DNA of 64,000 nucleotides from the NCBI RefSeq assembly GCF_000478195.2, contig NZ_AUZM01000001.1:124001-188000 (forward strand), in the 5' to 3' direction. Each line of letters opens with the position of its first letter. The first letter of the stretch is position 1. This stretch comes from Lyngbya aestuarii BL J. Lineage in GTDB: Bacteria > Cyanobacteriota > Cyanobacteriia > Cyanobacteriales > Microcoleaceae. The position numbers and the translations under genes are program-made. A model generated the notes under the pieces. It saw only the letters and a list, made by a program, of their open reading frames with translations. It ran no database searches and had not been told where the DNA came from. Positions 1 to 8,705 of the stretch are shown here, piece by piece.

Positions 1-1215
1 CCCTTGAACACGATTATTAGCTTCTTCTTCTGTTAATTTTTGACCATCAATTTCATAGTGAGGTATACCATCAGGTTGCTTGAGAATGTGTTGAACTCGC
101 CAAAGAATTCCTTTTCCGAGGGAAACAACCCGGCTGAGTTTTAGTCCTCCTGCGGTAGAACCTGCGGCGGCACCTGTAAATAATCCTATACTCAGGATTA
201 ATTTTGCGGCAGCACTCCAGTCTTGAATCTTTACGGTATTAAAGCCACAAGTTCCCAAAGCAGAAACCCATTGAAATATTGTATCTAATATTAAAATTCT
301 TCCTTCAAATTGTCTATTTTCCCAAGCTAAAACGAGTATTCCAAAAAACAAGATTAACCAGAATAAGCGATGTTGGGAGTCACTCCAAAGCACTGAAATC
401 CGCCGTTCTTTGATCAGCTTTGAATGAATATAAAAACTAATAGCTCCCGCCGTCATAATCATAATCGTGGCAATTTGAATAATTGGATCATAACTCCCAA
501 TACTGTTATCTTTTATCGAAAAACCCCCTGTAGAAATGCCTGTCATCCCATGATTAATCGCATCCCACCAAGGCATTCCAGCAACTCGCAATAAGATAAT
601 GCTAATAATCGTATAAAGTAAATAGATTTTCCAAATCCATCGTACGGTATCCGTTACTGAGTCAGCCAGATTTGTGTTGCGTCCTTCGGCGGAATAAAGT
701 TTATAATTACTTAGACTAGGTTCGAGTATCGAGAGAATTAATACAATTACTCCTACACCCCCAATCCACTCCATAAAAGAACGCCACCATTGCAAACTAT
801 GAGGAAGTTTACTGGGGGAAACAGCCATCGATAAGCCTGTACTGGTAAAGCCTGAAAATGCTTCAAAAAAAGCATTCCAAGGATTATTAAATCCTAAGAC
901 TGTTAATGAAATATCAGGAGAAGATTGAGAGACAGTTAATAAAAAAGGAGTAGCTCCTATCAAGGGAATTAATCCCCAACTTAACGCTACTGTCAGCATC
1001 GCTTCTCGCAGATGAGTTTCTGCTTTTTTCCGAAACAAACGATAGAATAGTTGACCCAAACCCACTGAAATAATAGCGGTTACAATAAAAGGTAAAATAC
1101 AATAGAACTCTTGAAAGATTAGACAGATGGGTAAAGATAAAAGTGCCATTCCTCCAGGAATATGAACCAATAAACCCGTATTACGAATAACAGTTTGCGT
1201 TTCAGCTTTGATCAT
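1..1215 (-). CDS. TrkH/KtrB-family K+ transporter membrane subunit (3' end off the left edge)
   Basis: Ion-conducting subunit of a Trk/Ktr potassium uptake system in the plasma membrane; it normally works with a cytoplasmic TrkA/KtrA NAD-binding subunit, which is not in this window. The frame is open from an ATG at 1215 to base 1 (405 codons) without a stop. Many hydrophobic segments are visible, together with a selectivity-filter-like loop (FTSTGLSM) and the following WWRSFMEWIGGVG segment, both typical of TrkH/KtrB. The last residues seen (HYEIDGQKLTEEEANN) resemble the cytoplasmic tail near the end of such proteins, so only a few dozen residues are probably missing. Family assignment is firm; Na+- or H+-dependence cannot be read from the sequence. 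Confidence 0.88.
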   Translation of the reverse strand, partial: MIKAETQTVIRNTGLLVHIPGGMALLSLPICLIFQEFYCILPFIVTAIISVGLGQLFYRLFRKKAETHLREAMLTVALSWGLIPLIGATPFLLTVSQSSPDISLTVLGFNNPWNAFFEAFSGFTSTGLSMAVSPSKLPHSLQWWRSFMEWIGGVGVIVLILSILEPSLSNYKLYSAEGRNTNLADSVTDTVRWIWKIYLLYTIISIILLRVAGMPWWDAINHGMTGISTGGFSIKDNSIGSYDPIIQIATIMIMTAGAISFYIHSKLIKERRISVLWSDSQHRLFWLILFFGILVLAWENRQFEGRILILDTIFQWVSALGTCGFNTVKIQDWSAAAKLILSIGLFTGAAAGSTAGGLKLSRVVSLGKGILWRVQHILKQPDGIPHYEIDGQKLTEEEANNRVQG

Positions 1216-1440
1216 TCCTTTTGAATACTTAACTAACTTCTTTGTCTCAAATTTTTGATCGACTATAAATTCTCAATAATAAAATTTAGTGATTAAATAG
1301 ATGAATCCGACGGTGAGACAAAAAATGCACAACATTTATCTATCTATCTTAAACTTTATTCTGCAACTTAACCGTCCACAGAAAACGAGTTAATACCGTC
1401 GGAAATCTAATTCAAATCAGACTTGAATTAAATTAGAATA

Positions 1441-1812
1441 TTATTCCAGGTTAGCTTCTGGATATCTTTCTACAAAGTAGTTCGTTAACAGAGTATTAAC
1501 GAAAGACAAAATTACTGGCCCTAAAAGAAAAGACAGAATACCAGTTACTTGAAACCCAGGAACCGCAATGGAAGACAACCAAAAGCACAGTCCGTTTACA
1601 ATCAATGAAAAGCCTCCCAAGGTGACAATATTGACAGGTAGGGATAGAACTTGCACAACGGGTTTAACAGCCCCGTTAACAATTCCGATAGAAGCCGCAG
1701 CGATTAACGCAGCCGGAAAAGTTGCTAAATTTACACCCGGAAAGATAATATCAACAACCAGCAAACTTAAAGCTGTTGCTAGTAGGGGCAAAAGTGTCTT
1801 CAAAATCATCAT
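1441..1812 (-). CDS. Phage holin superfamily IV-like small membrane protein (PF04020 type)
   Basis: Small integral membrane protein of about 123 residues with four hydrophobic segments, matching the 'mycobacterial 4-TMS phage holin' family common in cyanobacterial chromosomes. The motifs INxxVKPVVxxLxLPxNxxTLG and SFVNTLL are typical. Despite the name there is no evidence that it lyses cells, and the function is unknown. The frame extends upstream to a TTG at 1854, but a GGGAG ribosome-binding sequence lies just before the double ATG at 1812/1809, so I start at 1812. No phage genes are nearby. Confidence 0.8.
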   Translation of the reverse strand: MMILKTLLPLLATALSLLVVDIIFPGVNLATFPAALIAAASIGIVNGAVKPVVQVLSLPVNIVTLGGFSLIVNGLCFWLSSIAVPGFQVTGILSFLLGPVILSFVNTLLTNYFVERYPEANLE

Positions 1813-2051
1813 AATTATTTTGATCTCCCTGTTAAATTTTTCAAAAAACTTCAATCTTTATGACTCTTACTTATAATAAGTTAAACTCGTTCCAAATGAC
1901 TTCCTCACTTCGATAGATTTTTATACTTAATCTTTTTTAACAGAAAGAAAAGATTATCTCAAACAATATAGCTAAAGATAGAGGTAGAAATCCGTTTAAT
2001 TAGAGATAATATAAATTAGTGAAAACATTAAAGTATAGGATTTAAGAAAAA

Positions 2052-2237
2052 ATGAGACTTTTAAGAATTCTTTTGGGTATTTTAGTTCCTCCCTTGGGCG
2101 TTTTCCTCACCGTTGGAGCGAGTTCGGCTCTAATCATTAATATTTTACTCACCCTTCTGGGTTGGCTTCCGGGTTCGATCCATGCAGTTTGGGTGATCAC
2201 AAAACACGCCGAAAGAGCAGATGAAAGAGCATACTAA
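2052..2237 (+). CDS. YqaE/Pmp3 family membrane protein
   Basis: A 61-residue protein with two transmembrane segments, of the UPF0057/Pmp3 (YqaE) family. The signature is the hydrophobic ILVPPLGVFL stretch, then a polar break, then a second hydrophobic stretch ending with PGSIHAVWVI. In plants and yeast, relatives affect membrane potential under salt or cold stress; the bacterial role is not established. It is a single-gene unit followed at once by a rho-independent terminator. Confidence 0.87.
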   Translation: MRLLRILLGILVPPLGVFLTVGASSALIINILLTLLGWLPGSIHAVWVITKHAERADERAY

Positions 2238-2271
2238 TCTTAGATTAGAGTGAGTTTAATAAAGTTTTTAA

Positions 2272-2309
2272 AGCCCGGTTCTTTGAGAAAAACCGGGTTG
2301 TTATTTTTA
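2272..2309 (+). terminator. Rho-independent terminator after the YqaE gene
   Basis: CCCGGTT and AACCGGG form a 7-bp stem, extendable by a G-T and an A-T pair, followed by a T-rich run (gttattttt). It lies 35 bases after the YqaE stop codon and just before the 3' end of the convergent gene. Confidence 0.75.
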
Positions 2310-2313
2310 TCAG

Positions 2314-3153
2314 TTAGACGGATTTATTTTTTCCCTCTAAAACTTTAGGATTTTCTCCTTCTAAAGATTTGGAACTCCCGTCAGACTTACGGTTAAAGGA
2401 CTCAGATAGAGAGTCCCATAACTCTTGAAGACGGAGTTTAACTTGCCGTTCTTTTTTGGCGATCGCACTTCCGGTTTCACCCAGTTTTTGTTCAAAGTTT
2501 GTGCGAGTTGCGGCGACTTTATCATTAACAATATCTGGATCTTCTTGGGCTTTTTCATACCAAGTTTTAGCGTCGTCTAGATAATCCTTAACTTGCTCGT
2601 ATTGTTCTCCATAACGAGCTGATAAATTGGCTTGAACAATCGCGAGTTGAGCTTGAAGTTGAGCATATCGCTTTTTCATCAAAGCCACTTCTTCACTATT
2701 TTGAACGGTTTCAACAGCCGAATTAATAGAGGTTTTAACTTGCTCAGATTTATCTTGACTAGACTCGGCAAGATCGCTTAAGGTGCTGTCAATTTCTGCT
2801 TGTAATTTATCTTCTTCGCTGTCAATCTTTTGTTGAAGCTGTTTAACTTCAACTTGTGTTTTAGAAATAGCTTGGCGTCGGGTACGACTAATCGCTTCAA
2901 TCGCCCCCTCAATCGAAGCGGTAACTTCTTCCTTGAGTTCTCCGCCTTTATCACCTAAACTTTCAACCACCGCAGAAATAGCATCTTTAACAACAGAACG
3001 AATTTCACTCGAACCTGCTTTGACTTCTGATATACTTTGAAAAATGGCGTCTTGGACAATTTCTCTAATTTTTTCTGAGCGAACTTGGCCTTCTGTTTTC
3101 GCTTTCTGTAAATTGGTTGTAATTTTCTGTTTAACGTTTTCAGATTCCGACAT
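2314..3153 (-). CDS. Hypothetical amphipathic/coiled-coil protein, LEA- or apolipoprotein-like
   Basis: A 279-residue highly charged protein with no signal peptide or membrane segment. Residues about 20-100 contain repeated amphipathic blocks built on 'V-x-D-A-I-x-x-x-I/V' (EIVQDAIFQSI; SVVKDAISAVV; EEVTASIEGAI). A long heptad-rich coiled coil follows (about 95-215), then a Ser/Lys-rich tail. Such repeats are seen in cyanobacterial stress or structural proteins, but I do not recognise a family with a proven function. It is monocistronic and convergent with the YqaE gene. Confidence 0.75.
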   Translation of the reverse strand: MSESENVKQKITTNLQKAKTEGQVRSEKIREIVQDAIFQSISEVKAGSSEIRSVVKDAISAVVESLGDKGGELKEEVTASIEGAIEAISRTRRQAISKTQVEVKQLQQKIDSEEDKLQAEIDSTLSDLAESSQDKSEQVKTSINSAVETVQNSEEVALMKKRYAQLQAQLAIVQANLSARYGEQYEQVKDYLDDAKTWYEKAQEDPDIVNDKVAATRTNFEQKLGETGSAIAKKERQVKLRLQELWDSLSESFNRKSDGSSKSLEGENPKVLEGKNKSV

Positions 3154-3350
3154 AGTTAATGATTCCCCAAATCAAACTCAATCCAAGGTCTATTCCTATT
3201 TTGACAAAATCTAAGTTCAACTCGGTCATCCTAAAGATAGAATAACCGCTTACTTCTTCAAATTTATGTCTTTAGAGAGAGGACTGAGCAGCGAAGATGG
3301 TTTGATTCCATCACTTTATGCGTTCAGCCTGAATACTTGAAAATCAATTT

Positions 3351-3833
3351 TTATTTTTTAGTGCGATCGCGCGCTTGTTTGAGCAATTCTACAACTTCTG
3401 AATGTCCCTCTGAGGAAGCCCAAATTAAAGCAGTCCAAGTATTATTATCTTTCAACGTTAAGTCCGCATTATGATCCAGTAAAATCTGTACAATCTCTCG
3501 ATAACCTTTCGCCGCCGCCGTCATTAAAGCCGTTATTCCAAACTGACTGGTAGCGTTAACATTAGCCCCCGCATTGAGTAACTGTTGAGTCACTTTTCTT
3601 CGTCCGGCGGCGGTCGCTTCCATCAAAGCTGTCCAACCATCGGGATCACAACCATTGACCTCGGCACCTGAATCAAGCAATGCAGCCACCAGATCCGTTT
3701 TTCCAGTTCCAGCGGCGGCAATCAGCGGGGTTGTCCCTTCCTCATCCGGGGCGTTAACTTCTGGATTAGCTTTTAATTGGGCTTGAACTTCAGCCAAATT
3801 ACCTGTTTTTACCGCTTTAACTAACTCCGTCAT
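3351..3833 (-). CDS. Ankyrin-repeat protein
   Basis: A short, soluble protein of about 160 residues consisting almost only of ankyrin repeats (four to five, about 33 residues each). The consensus pieces are 'GTTPLIAAAGTGKTDLVAALLDSGAEVN', given here only as pattern TPLxxAAxxGxxxLVxxLLxxGAxVN, and 'ALMTAAAKGYREIVQILL'. Ankyrin stacks bind protein partners and the partner here is unknown. The frame also opens at ATG 3878 (15 residues longer), but a GGAG sequence 8 nt before the ATG at 3833 favours the shorter form. Confidence 0.85.
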   Translation of the reverse strand: MTELVKAVKTGNLAEVQAQLKANPEVNAPDEEGTTPLIAAAGTGKTDLVAALLDSGAEVNGCDPDGWTALMEATAAGRRKVTQQLLNAGANVNATSQFGITALMTAAAKGYREIVQILLDHNADLTLKDNNTWTALIWASSEGHSEVVELLKQARDRTKK

Positions 3834-3948
3834 GCTTACTTCTCCGGTTTTTTTATCCGATACTTTTATTCTTTTCATCGACCACAGTTAAGCTGACCTA
3901 AGAAAACCTTTGGTCAACAAAAGTCAGGTTAAAATTACCAGAATAAAG

Positions 3949-4275
3949 TTAAGCCGGGATCGATAATTGCAGTTGATAAATCATCGCAACTGCTGCGGCT
4001 AAACCTCCAATAATCATTAATAAAGCTGGCATTAACTTACGAGTTTTAATCAGACGAACAATAAACACAACGACTAATAAAATAGAAATGGCCGTTGCTA
4101 AAATTAATCCCCAAGGGATACCCTGCCACTGCAAGACTCCGCCTGCGATCAGCAAAAACCCACAAATTCCGCCAGAAATCAAGGAAATTTTACTGTTTCC
4201 TTTGGTATATCCCAAAACCCCGCCGACTAGAGCTAATAACCCATAGGCGATCGCTGCTACAATGCCAATATTCAT
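3949..4275 (-). CDS. TMEM14-family small membrane protein
   Basis: A 108-residue protein with four predicted membrane helices and the glycine-rich arrangement of the TMEM14 (Tmemb_14) family: YGLLALVGGVLGYTKGNS, then SLISGGICGFLLIAGG, and a C-terminal helix with MPALLMIIGGLAAA. Eukaryotic relatives move haem precursors or fatty acids across organelle membranes. In cyanobacteria the substrate is unknown. ATG start at 4275. Confidence 0.82.
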   Translation of the reverse strand: MNIGIVAAIAYGLLALVGGVLGYTKGNSKISLISGGICGFLLIAGGVLQWQGIPWGLILATAISILLVVVFIVRLIKTRKLMPALLMIIGGLAAAVAMIYQLQLSIPA

Positions 4276-4522
4276 CTGCTACTGTCTCTGACTGGTCATC
4301 TCGAACTTCAGTTATACAACCGATGTTGTCAAACACTCTGTATTTTTCCAGAATTTATCAAATCTTGACACCAAACTGACACAAAACTTATCAAAATTGT
4401 AAATTCAGTTGAGAAGCTCCGTTATCCGATCCACGATCCGATACAATACAGTAGCATCAACTTTTCAATCACTTAAACAGCTTTTTTCTTTTTAACTTTC
4501 AATTAAATTTAAAATTAATCGA

Positions 4523-5866
4523 ATGTCTTCTCTTAATCCTCAACTCATTGCTCAGGTGCGTTTTCTACAACGTCAGGCTGCCTCTTTACTTCTCTATCAA
4601 TCGCTGCTAACTGATGCAATAGGACAAGCATTTATTAACTTACTTGTTGCTTTAGAACAGGAAAGTAATGCTTTAGATTGTCTACAAGCTTATGGAATTT
4701 TCTTCCAAGAACAAGCGGCTAATCAACAATGTTGGCAAGACTATTTAATTGCTCAAATTCTCCGGGCGGATAACCCTTTTACCCAACAAGCTCAACAAAC
4801 AGATTTAAAGAATTTGCCTTCGTCTTTAGTGGCAGCCGCAAAGTCAGATTTACACTGTTTACAAAGTCTCTATCAATGTAGTGGTGAACAACTGAGTCAA
4901 TGGATACAACAGTTGATTCCGTTATCTGTTGCCCCGGTGGTTTGGCAACCAGAACCGGATCGCGTTGAAAAAATAGAAGAATTGCCCCTAAAATCTCAAT
5001 TCGCTAAGTTGGAAAATTGGGGGGATATAATAGAAGAATTAGCGGCTCACTATCGACAGTTTGGCATCGGTTTATTTGCAAAGTCTCAAGCATTTCGTTG
5101 GCAGAATAGAGAATTGCTCGGTATTTTTCATCCTGATCCGGTTCATTTCAGTCAATTAATAGGTTATGAGTCTCAACGGCAAATTTTATTACAAAATACT
5201 GAGTTTTTGTTAGCGGGATATGCCGCGCAAAATGTGTTATTATATGGGAGTCGGGGTTCAGGAAAGTCGTCTTTAATTAAGGCATTATTACATCAATATG
5301 GCGATCGCGGTTTACGTTTAATTGAAGTCGCGAAGTCCGATCTTCAAGATTTACCGATCGTGATCGAACAGTTGCGGGGAAGTCCTCACAAATTTATTAT
5401 TTTTGTCGATGACCTCTCCTTTGAGGAAGATGATGATACATTTAAAGCCTTGAAAGTCGTACTCGAAGGTAATATTACCGCTCGTCCTCAAAATGTGGTG
5501 GTTTATGCCACCTCCAATCGTCGTCATTTAGTGCGAGAATATTTTGCAGACCGCCCCCAACCCCGAGAGGTAGATGAAGTTCAAGCTTGGGATACCGTCC
5601 AAGAAAAGCTGTCTTTTAGCGATCGCTTTGGTTTGACCTTAACCTTTGAACCGCCCGATCAACAAACATACCTGAAAATGGTTGATCATCTAGCGGCTTT
5701 AGCGGGTATTCGTCTGGAAACTCAAGAATTAGAATTTCGCGCCCTCCAATGGGCCACTCGTCACAATGGCCGTTCTGGACGCAGCGCCCGTCAGTTTGTA
5801 GACTTCCTCACGGCTGAACTCGCCCTATTTTCAGTCACCAGTCATCGTAGAGATCATGAATCGTAG
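4523..5866 (+). CDS. DUF815-family AAA ATPase
   Basis: A 447-residue cytoplasmic P-loop ATPase of the DUF815 family. The C-terminal half holds Walker A (YGSRGSGKSSL, about residue 240), a Walker B-like FVDDLSFEEDD, sensor 1 (VVVYATSNRRHL) and an SGRSARQF segment near the end, all typical of DUF815. The N-terminal 200 residues are a helical, Gln/Leu-rich domain seen in cyanobacterial members. The biological role is unknown; the ATPase class is clear. The stop codon lies in a 16-bp tandem duplication. Confidence 0.88.
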   Translation: MSSLNPQLIAQVRFLQRQAASLLLYQSLLTDAIGQAFINLLVALEQESNALDCLQAYGIFFQEQAANQQCWQDYLIAQILRADNPFTQQAQQTDLKNLPSSLVAAAKSDLHCLQSLYQCSGEQLSQWIQQLIPLSVAPVVWQPEPDRVEKIEELPLKSQFAKLENWGDIIEELAAHYRQFGIGLFAKSQAFRWQNRELLGIFHPDPVHFSQLIGYESQRQILLQNTEFLLAGYAAQNVLLYGSRGSGKSSLIKALLHQYGDRGLRLIEVAKSDLQDLPIVIEQLRGSPHKFIIFVDDLSFEEDDDTFKALKVVLEGNITARPQNVVVYATSNRRHLVREYFADRPQPREVDEVQAWDTVQEKLSFSDRFGLTLTFEPPDQQTYLKMVDHLAALAGIRLETQELEFRALQWATRHNGRSGRSARQFVDFLTAELALFSVTSHRRDHES

Positions 5867-5875
5867 AGATCATGA
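5844..5875. repeat. 16-bp perfect tandem duplication at the 3' end of the DUF815 gene
   Basis: ATCGTAGAGATCATGA occurs at 5844-5859 and again at 5860-5875. The stop codon of the ATPase gene lies in the second copy. Without the duplication the protein would end one residue earlier, so the effect on the product is negligible. Confidence 0.85.
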
Positions 5876-6020
5876 ATAGAATTATCCCTACACTGCTTCC
5901 TCTGGCTTCCCCGATGCGCGTTTCTTAACTCTATTGGAAAAAATCGCCATCCTTGCTCAACATCTATTATCGTGAGGAAATACTCTAAGCTAAAAAATAG
6001 TAGCAAGTAGGGATAAATTT

Positions 6021-6446
6021 ATGTCTTCTAGCATGACCAATACTATCGAACTCACTCCTGCTGAAGCTTTTGCTGCGATCGCATTAACCGCCGTTGCTGC
6101 TGATGGTATTATTACCGATAGTGAATCGCAAATTATCAAAAGTACCTTAGCCCGGATGGATTTATTTGGTGAGTACACCGCAGAAAATAAAACTCAAATG
6201 ATCCAGCGATTGTTGGAACAGATTGAAAACCACGGCTATGAGTCTCTGATGCAGTCTGCGATCACCAAATTACCTGCAAATCTCAAAGATACAGCGTTTG
6301 CTGTGGCGACTGATATTATTCTCTCAGATGGAGATCTTGCCGATGAAGAAGAGGAGTTGTTAAATGCTCTTTATAATGCTTTAGGGATATCAGAAGACAT
6401 AGCAACAAAGATCATAGATGTCATGTTGATCAAAAACAAGGGGTAA
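6021..6446 (+). CDS. TerB-like tellurite-resistance family protein
   Basis: A 141-residue acidic helical protein with the internally duplicated TerB fold. An 'AAxALTAVAADGxITDxE' segment at about residues 17-35 is echoed by 'DIILSDGDLADEEEELL' at about 97-113, and the DG-x-x-x-x-E acidic loops fit TerB metal-binding sites. Family members are linked to phage, tellurite and stress systems, but a lone TerB gene like this one has no known specific role. No other ter genes are present here. ATG start at 6021; an alternative ATG lies four codons later. Confidence 0.82.
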   Translation: MSSSMTNTIELTPAEAFAAIALTAVAADGIITDSESQIIKSTLARMDLFGEYTAENKTQMIQRLLEQIENHGYESLMQSAITKLPANLKDTAFAVATDIILSDGDLADEEEELLNALYNALGISEDIATKIIDVMLIKNKG

Positions 6447-6660
6447 TTTCACCCAATTTTGGTGTCAAAAATTAACTTGTTTGTCCCTGGTTGATCCAGG
6501 GCTTTATTCAAATACTTTAGCCAAAAGCATTATTGACCGTTTTAACTTTCTTAATTTCTGAAATTAGGGTAATATTCTCCTGGTTTTCTGAGTTTAATTA
6601 ATCTATAATTAGATTTTTATCTAAAATTCTGCCTTCTCTAATGTGTAATTTTAAAAGGTT

Positions 6661-7710
6661 ATGGCTTACATCCGAACAGTTCGCTTTCAAGATACGGATG
6701 CTGCTGGAGTGGTGTACTTTGCCAATATTTTAACGATTTGTCACGAAGCTTATGAAGCTTCCTTAGCAGCAGCTAAAATTAATCTCAAAACATTTTTTTG
6801 TAACCCCGACTTTGCGATTCCCATTGTTCATACAAGTGTTGATTTCTTTCAACCGCTTTTTTGTGGCGATCGCCTCCTGATTCACTTAATGCCTCAACAG
6901 ATTACAGAAAACACATTTGAAATTAACTACAATATACTTCTACATGATTCCGAAAAATGGGTTGCTAAAGCCATTACCAAGCACGTTTGTATTCATCCAA
7001 ATAGCCGGATCAGACAGCAACTTCCCGATGAAATTTTGCATTGGTTAAATGTAGAAACAATTGAACGCATCTTGAATAGTGTTGATGCAGTTGTTGTTTG
7101 GAATAATGGCAAAGCCTACTTTTTTAAAGACGATGAATATCTCAGTTATGATCTAAATTGGAACTGTATTGATTACGGTTATCCTCAGAAAATTAGTCAG
7201 GGAAGATGGGCAAGTTTTCCCGCCCGTTTTACTCAAGGAATTGATGCCGGATTAGTGTGGAATAATGGCAAAGCTTACTTTTTTAAAGGAGATGAATATG
7301 TTTGCTATGATTTGTATAAAGATCAGGTAGAAGCAGGTTATCCTCAAAAACTTAATAGTGGACTTTGGGTGGGATGGCCAAAACATTTTTATAGTGGTAT
7401 TGATACAGCCGCATTGTGGAAAAATGGCAAAGCTTATTTTTTCAAAGGAGATGAATATATTTGCTATGATTTGTATCGAGAAGTCACTGAATTAGGCTAT
7501 CCTAAAAAAATAGCAGATACTCATTGGCAGGGATGGCCAAAACAATTTACTCGTCGTATTGATGCCGCAGCCGTCTGGAAAAATGGTAAAGCTTATTTCT
7601 TTCGAGATGATGAATATATTTGTTATGATGTTAATCGAAATTGCACCGATCCAGGTTATCCTAAAAAAATCAAGGACAACTGGTTAAGTTTTTGGTGTCA
7701 ACTCTTATAG
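6661..7710 (+). CDS. Fusion: DHNA-CoA thioesterase (hotdog) + four hemopexin-like repeats
   Basis: Residues 1 to about 138 are a 4HBT-type hotdog thioesterase. [15 protein letters not shown] near the N-terminus carries the catalytic-type aspartate (D13) and matches cyanobacterial 1,4-dihydroxy-2-naphthoyl-CoA thioesterases, which act after MenB in phylloquinone synthesis. The normal protein ends at about 140 residues. Here the frame continues through four repeats of about 52 residues, at about 143-349, each with the pattern A-x-x-W-x-N-G-K-A-Y-F-F-[KR]-[GD]-D-E-Y-x-x-Y-D, then GYP-[QK]-K and W-x-x-[FW]-P. This is the hemopexin repeat, and four make a complete beta-propeller. No signal peptide, no gap and no stop interrupt the join. 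menE, menC and menH follow within 10 kb, supporting the pathway assignment. What the propeller does is unknown. Confidence 0.88.
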   Translation: MAYIRTVRFQDTDAAGVVYFANILTICHEAYEASLAAAKINLKTFFCNPDFAIPIVHTSVDFFQPLFCGDRLLIHLMPQQITENTFEINYNILLHDSEKWVAKAITKHVCIHPNSRIRQQLPDEILHWLNVETIERILNSVDAVVVWNNGKAYFFKDDEYLSYDLNWNCIDYGYPQKISQGRWASFPARFTQGIDAGLVWNNGKAYFFKGDEYVCYDLYKDQVEAGYPQKLNSGLWVGWPKHFYSGIDTAALWKNGKAYFFKGDEYICYDLYREVTELGYPKKIADTHWQGWPKQFTRRIDAAAVWKNGKAYFFRDDEYICYDVNRNCTDPGYPKKIKDNWLSFWCQLL

Positions 7711-7747
7711 AAAAATTGAACGTCTAAGTTTAGATTAATCTAGATCC

Positions 7748-8695
7748 ATGTCAACTCGCAGCTATGCTATTTTAGGAACAGGAGCAATTGGAGGATTTTA
7801 CGGTGCAAAACTACAACAGCTTGGACTCGATGTACATTTCCTCTTAAATAGTGACTATGAACAGGTTTGTCGTCAGGGTTTATTGATAGAATCTCCGACG
7901 GGAAGTTTTACTCTCTTTCCCGTTCAAGCTTATCATGATCCTCAAAAAATGCCTGCTTGTGATGTTGTGATCATCGCGTTAAAAACAACCCAAAATCATC
8001 TTTTACCCCAACTTTTACCGCCCGTTCTCAAAGAAGATGGTGTCGTGATCGTCTTACAAAATGGATTAGGAATAGAACCCCAAGTTGCTGAAATTGTGAA
8101 CTCTAAACGAATCATTGGGGGAATGTGTTTTATCTGTTCTAATAAAGTCGGAAAAGGTCATATTCGTCACTTAGATTATGGGATGATTACCATAGGAGAA
8201 TATCAGGAAAATTATCAACCGATAAAAATTACGCCCCGAATTCAAAAAATTGCAGAAGACTTTAATCATGCCGGAATCCCTACAGAATTAAGTGAAAATT
8301 TACTTCTTGCTCGTTGGAAAAAGTTGGTTTGGAATATTCCCTATAATGGACTGTCTGTAGTTCTCAATGCAAAAACAGATGAATTGATGAACTCTCCAGA
8401 TAGTCGAATTTTAGTTGAAGAAATTATGCGAGAAGTGGTCAACGCAGCCAAAGGATGTGATTGCATCATTCCCGAACAATTTATCCAAAAAATGCTGAAT
8501 CATACGGAGAAAATGACACCTTATCTTACCAGTATGAAACTTGATTATGATAGAAAACGCCCTTTAGAAATTGAAGCAATTATCGGAAATCCTTTGCGAA
8601 TGGCGACAGAAAAAGGTGTTGATTTGCCTCATATTGCTATGCTATACCGACAACTCAAGTTTCTTGATTTTAAAAATCGATCACCTGACTCCTAA
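7748..8695 (+). CDS. Putative 2-dehydropantoate 2-reductase (ApbA/PanE family)
   Basis: A 315-residue NADPH-dependent oxidoreductase of the ketopantoate reductase family. It has an N-terminal Rossmann motif (GTGAIGGFYG, residues 10-19), the LQNGLG loop, a catalytic-type lysine in ARWKKLVWN, and the EAIIGNPLR segment near the C-terminus carrying the conserved glutamate. PanE reduces ketopantoate in coenzyme A synthesis. Many genomes carry several paralogues of unknown substrate, so the substrate is not certain here. It lies 37 bases after the thioesterase fusion on the same strand and may be co-transcribed. It converges with menE, with 10 bases between the stop codons. Confidence 0.83.
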   Translation: MSTRSYAILGTGAIGGFYGAKLQQLGLDVHFLLNSDYEQVCRQGLLIESPTGSFTLFPVQAYHDPQKMPACDVVIIALKTTQNHLLPQLLPPVLKEDGVVIVLQNGLGIEPQVAEIVNSKRIIGGMCFICSNKVGKGHIRHLDYGMITIGEYQENYQPIKITPRIQKIAEDFNHAGIPTELSENLLLARWKKLVWNIPYNGLSVVLNAKTDELMNSPDSRILVEEIMREVVNAAKGCDCIIPEQFIQKMLNHTEKMTPYLTSMKLDYDRKRPLEIEAIIGNPLRMATEKGVDLPHIAMLYRQLKFLDFKNRSPDS

Positions 8696-8705
8696 ATTGA
8701 TGAAA

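Noticed and set aside
1441-1812. Prophage signal from the holin-like gene
   Set aside because: PF04020-type proteins are common chromosomal membrane proteins in cyanobacteria; no other phage gene is near.
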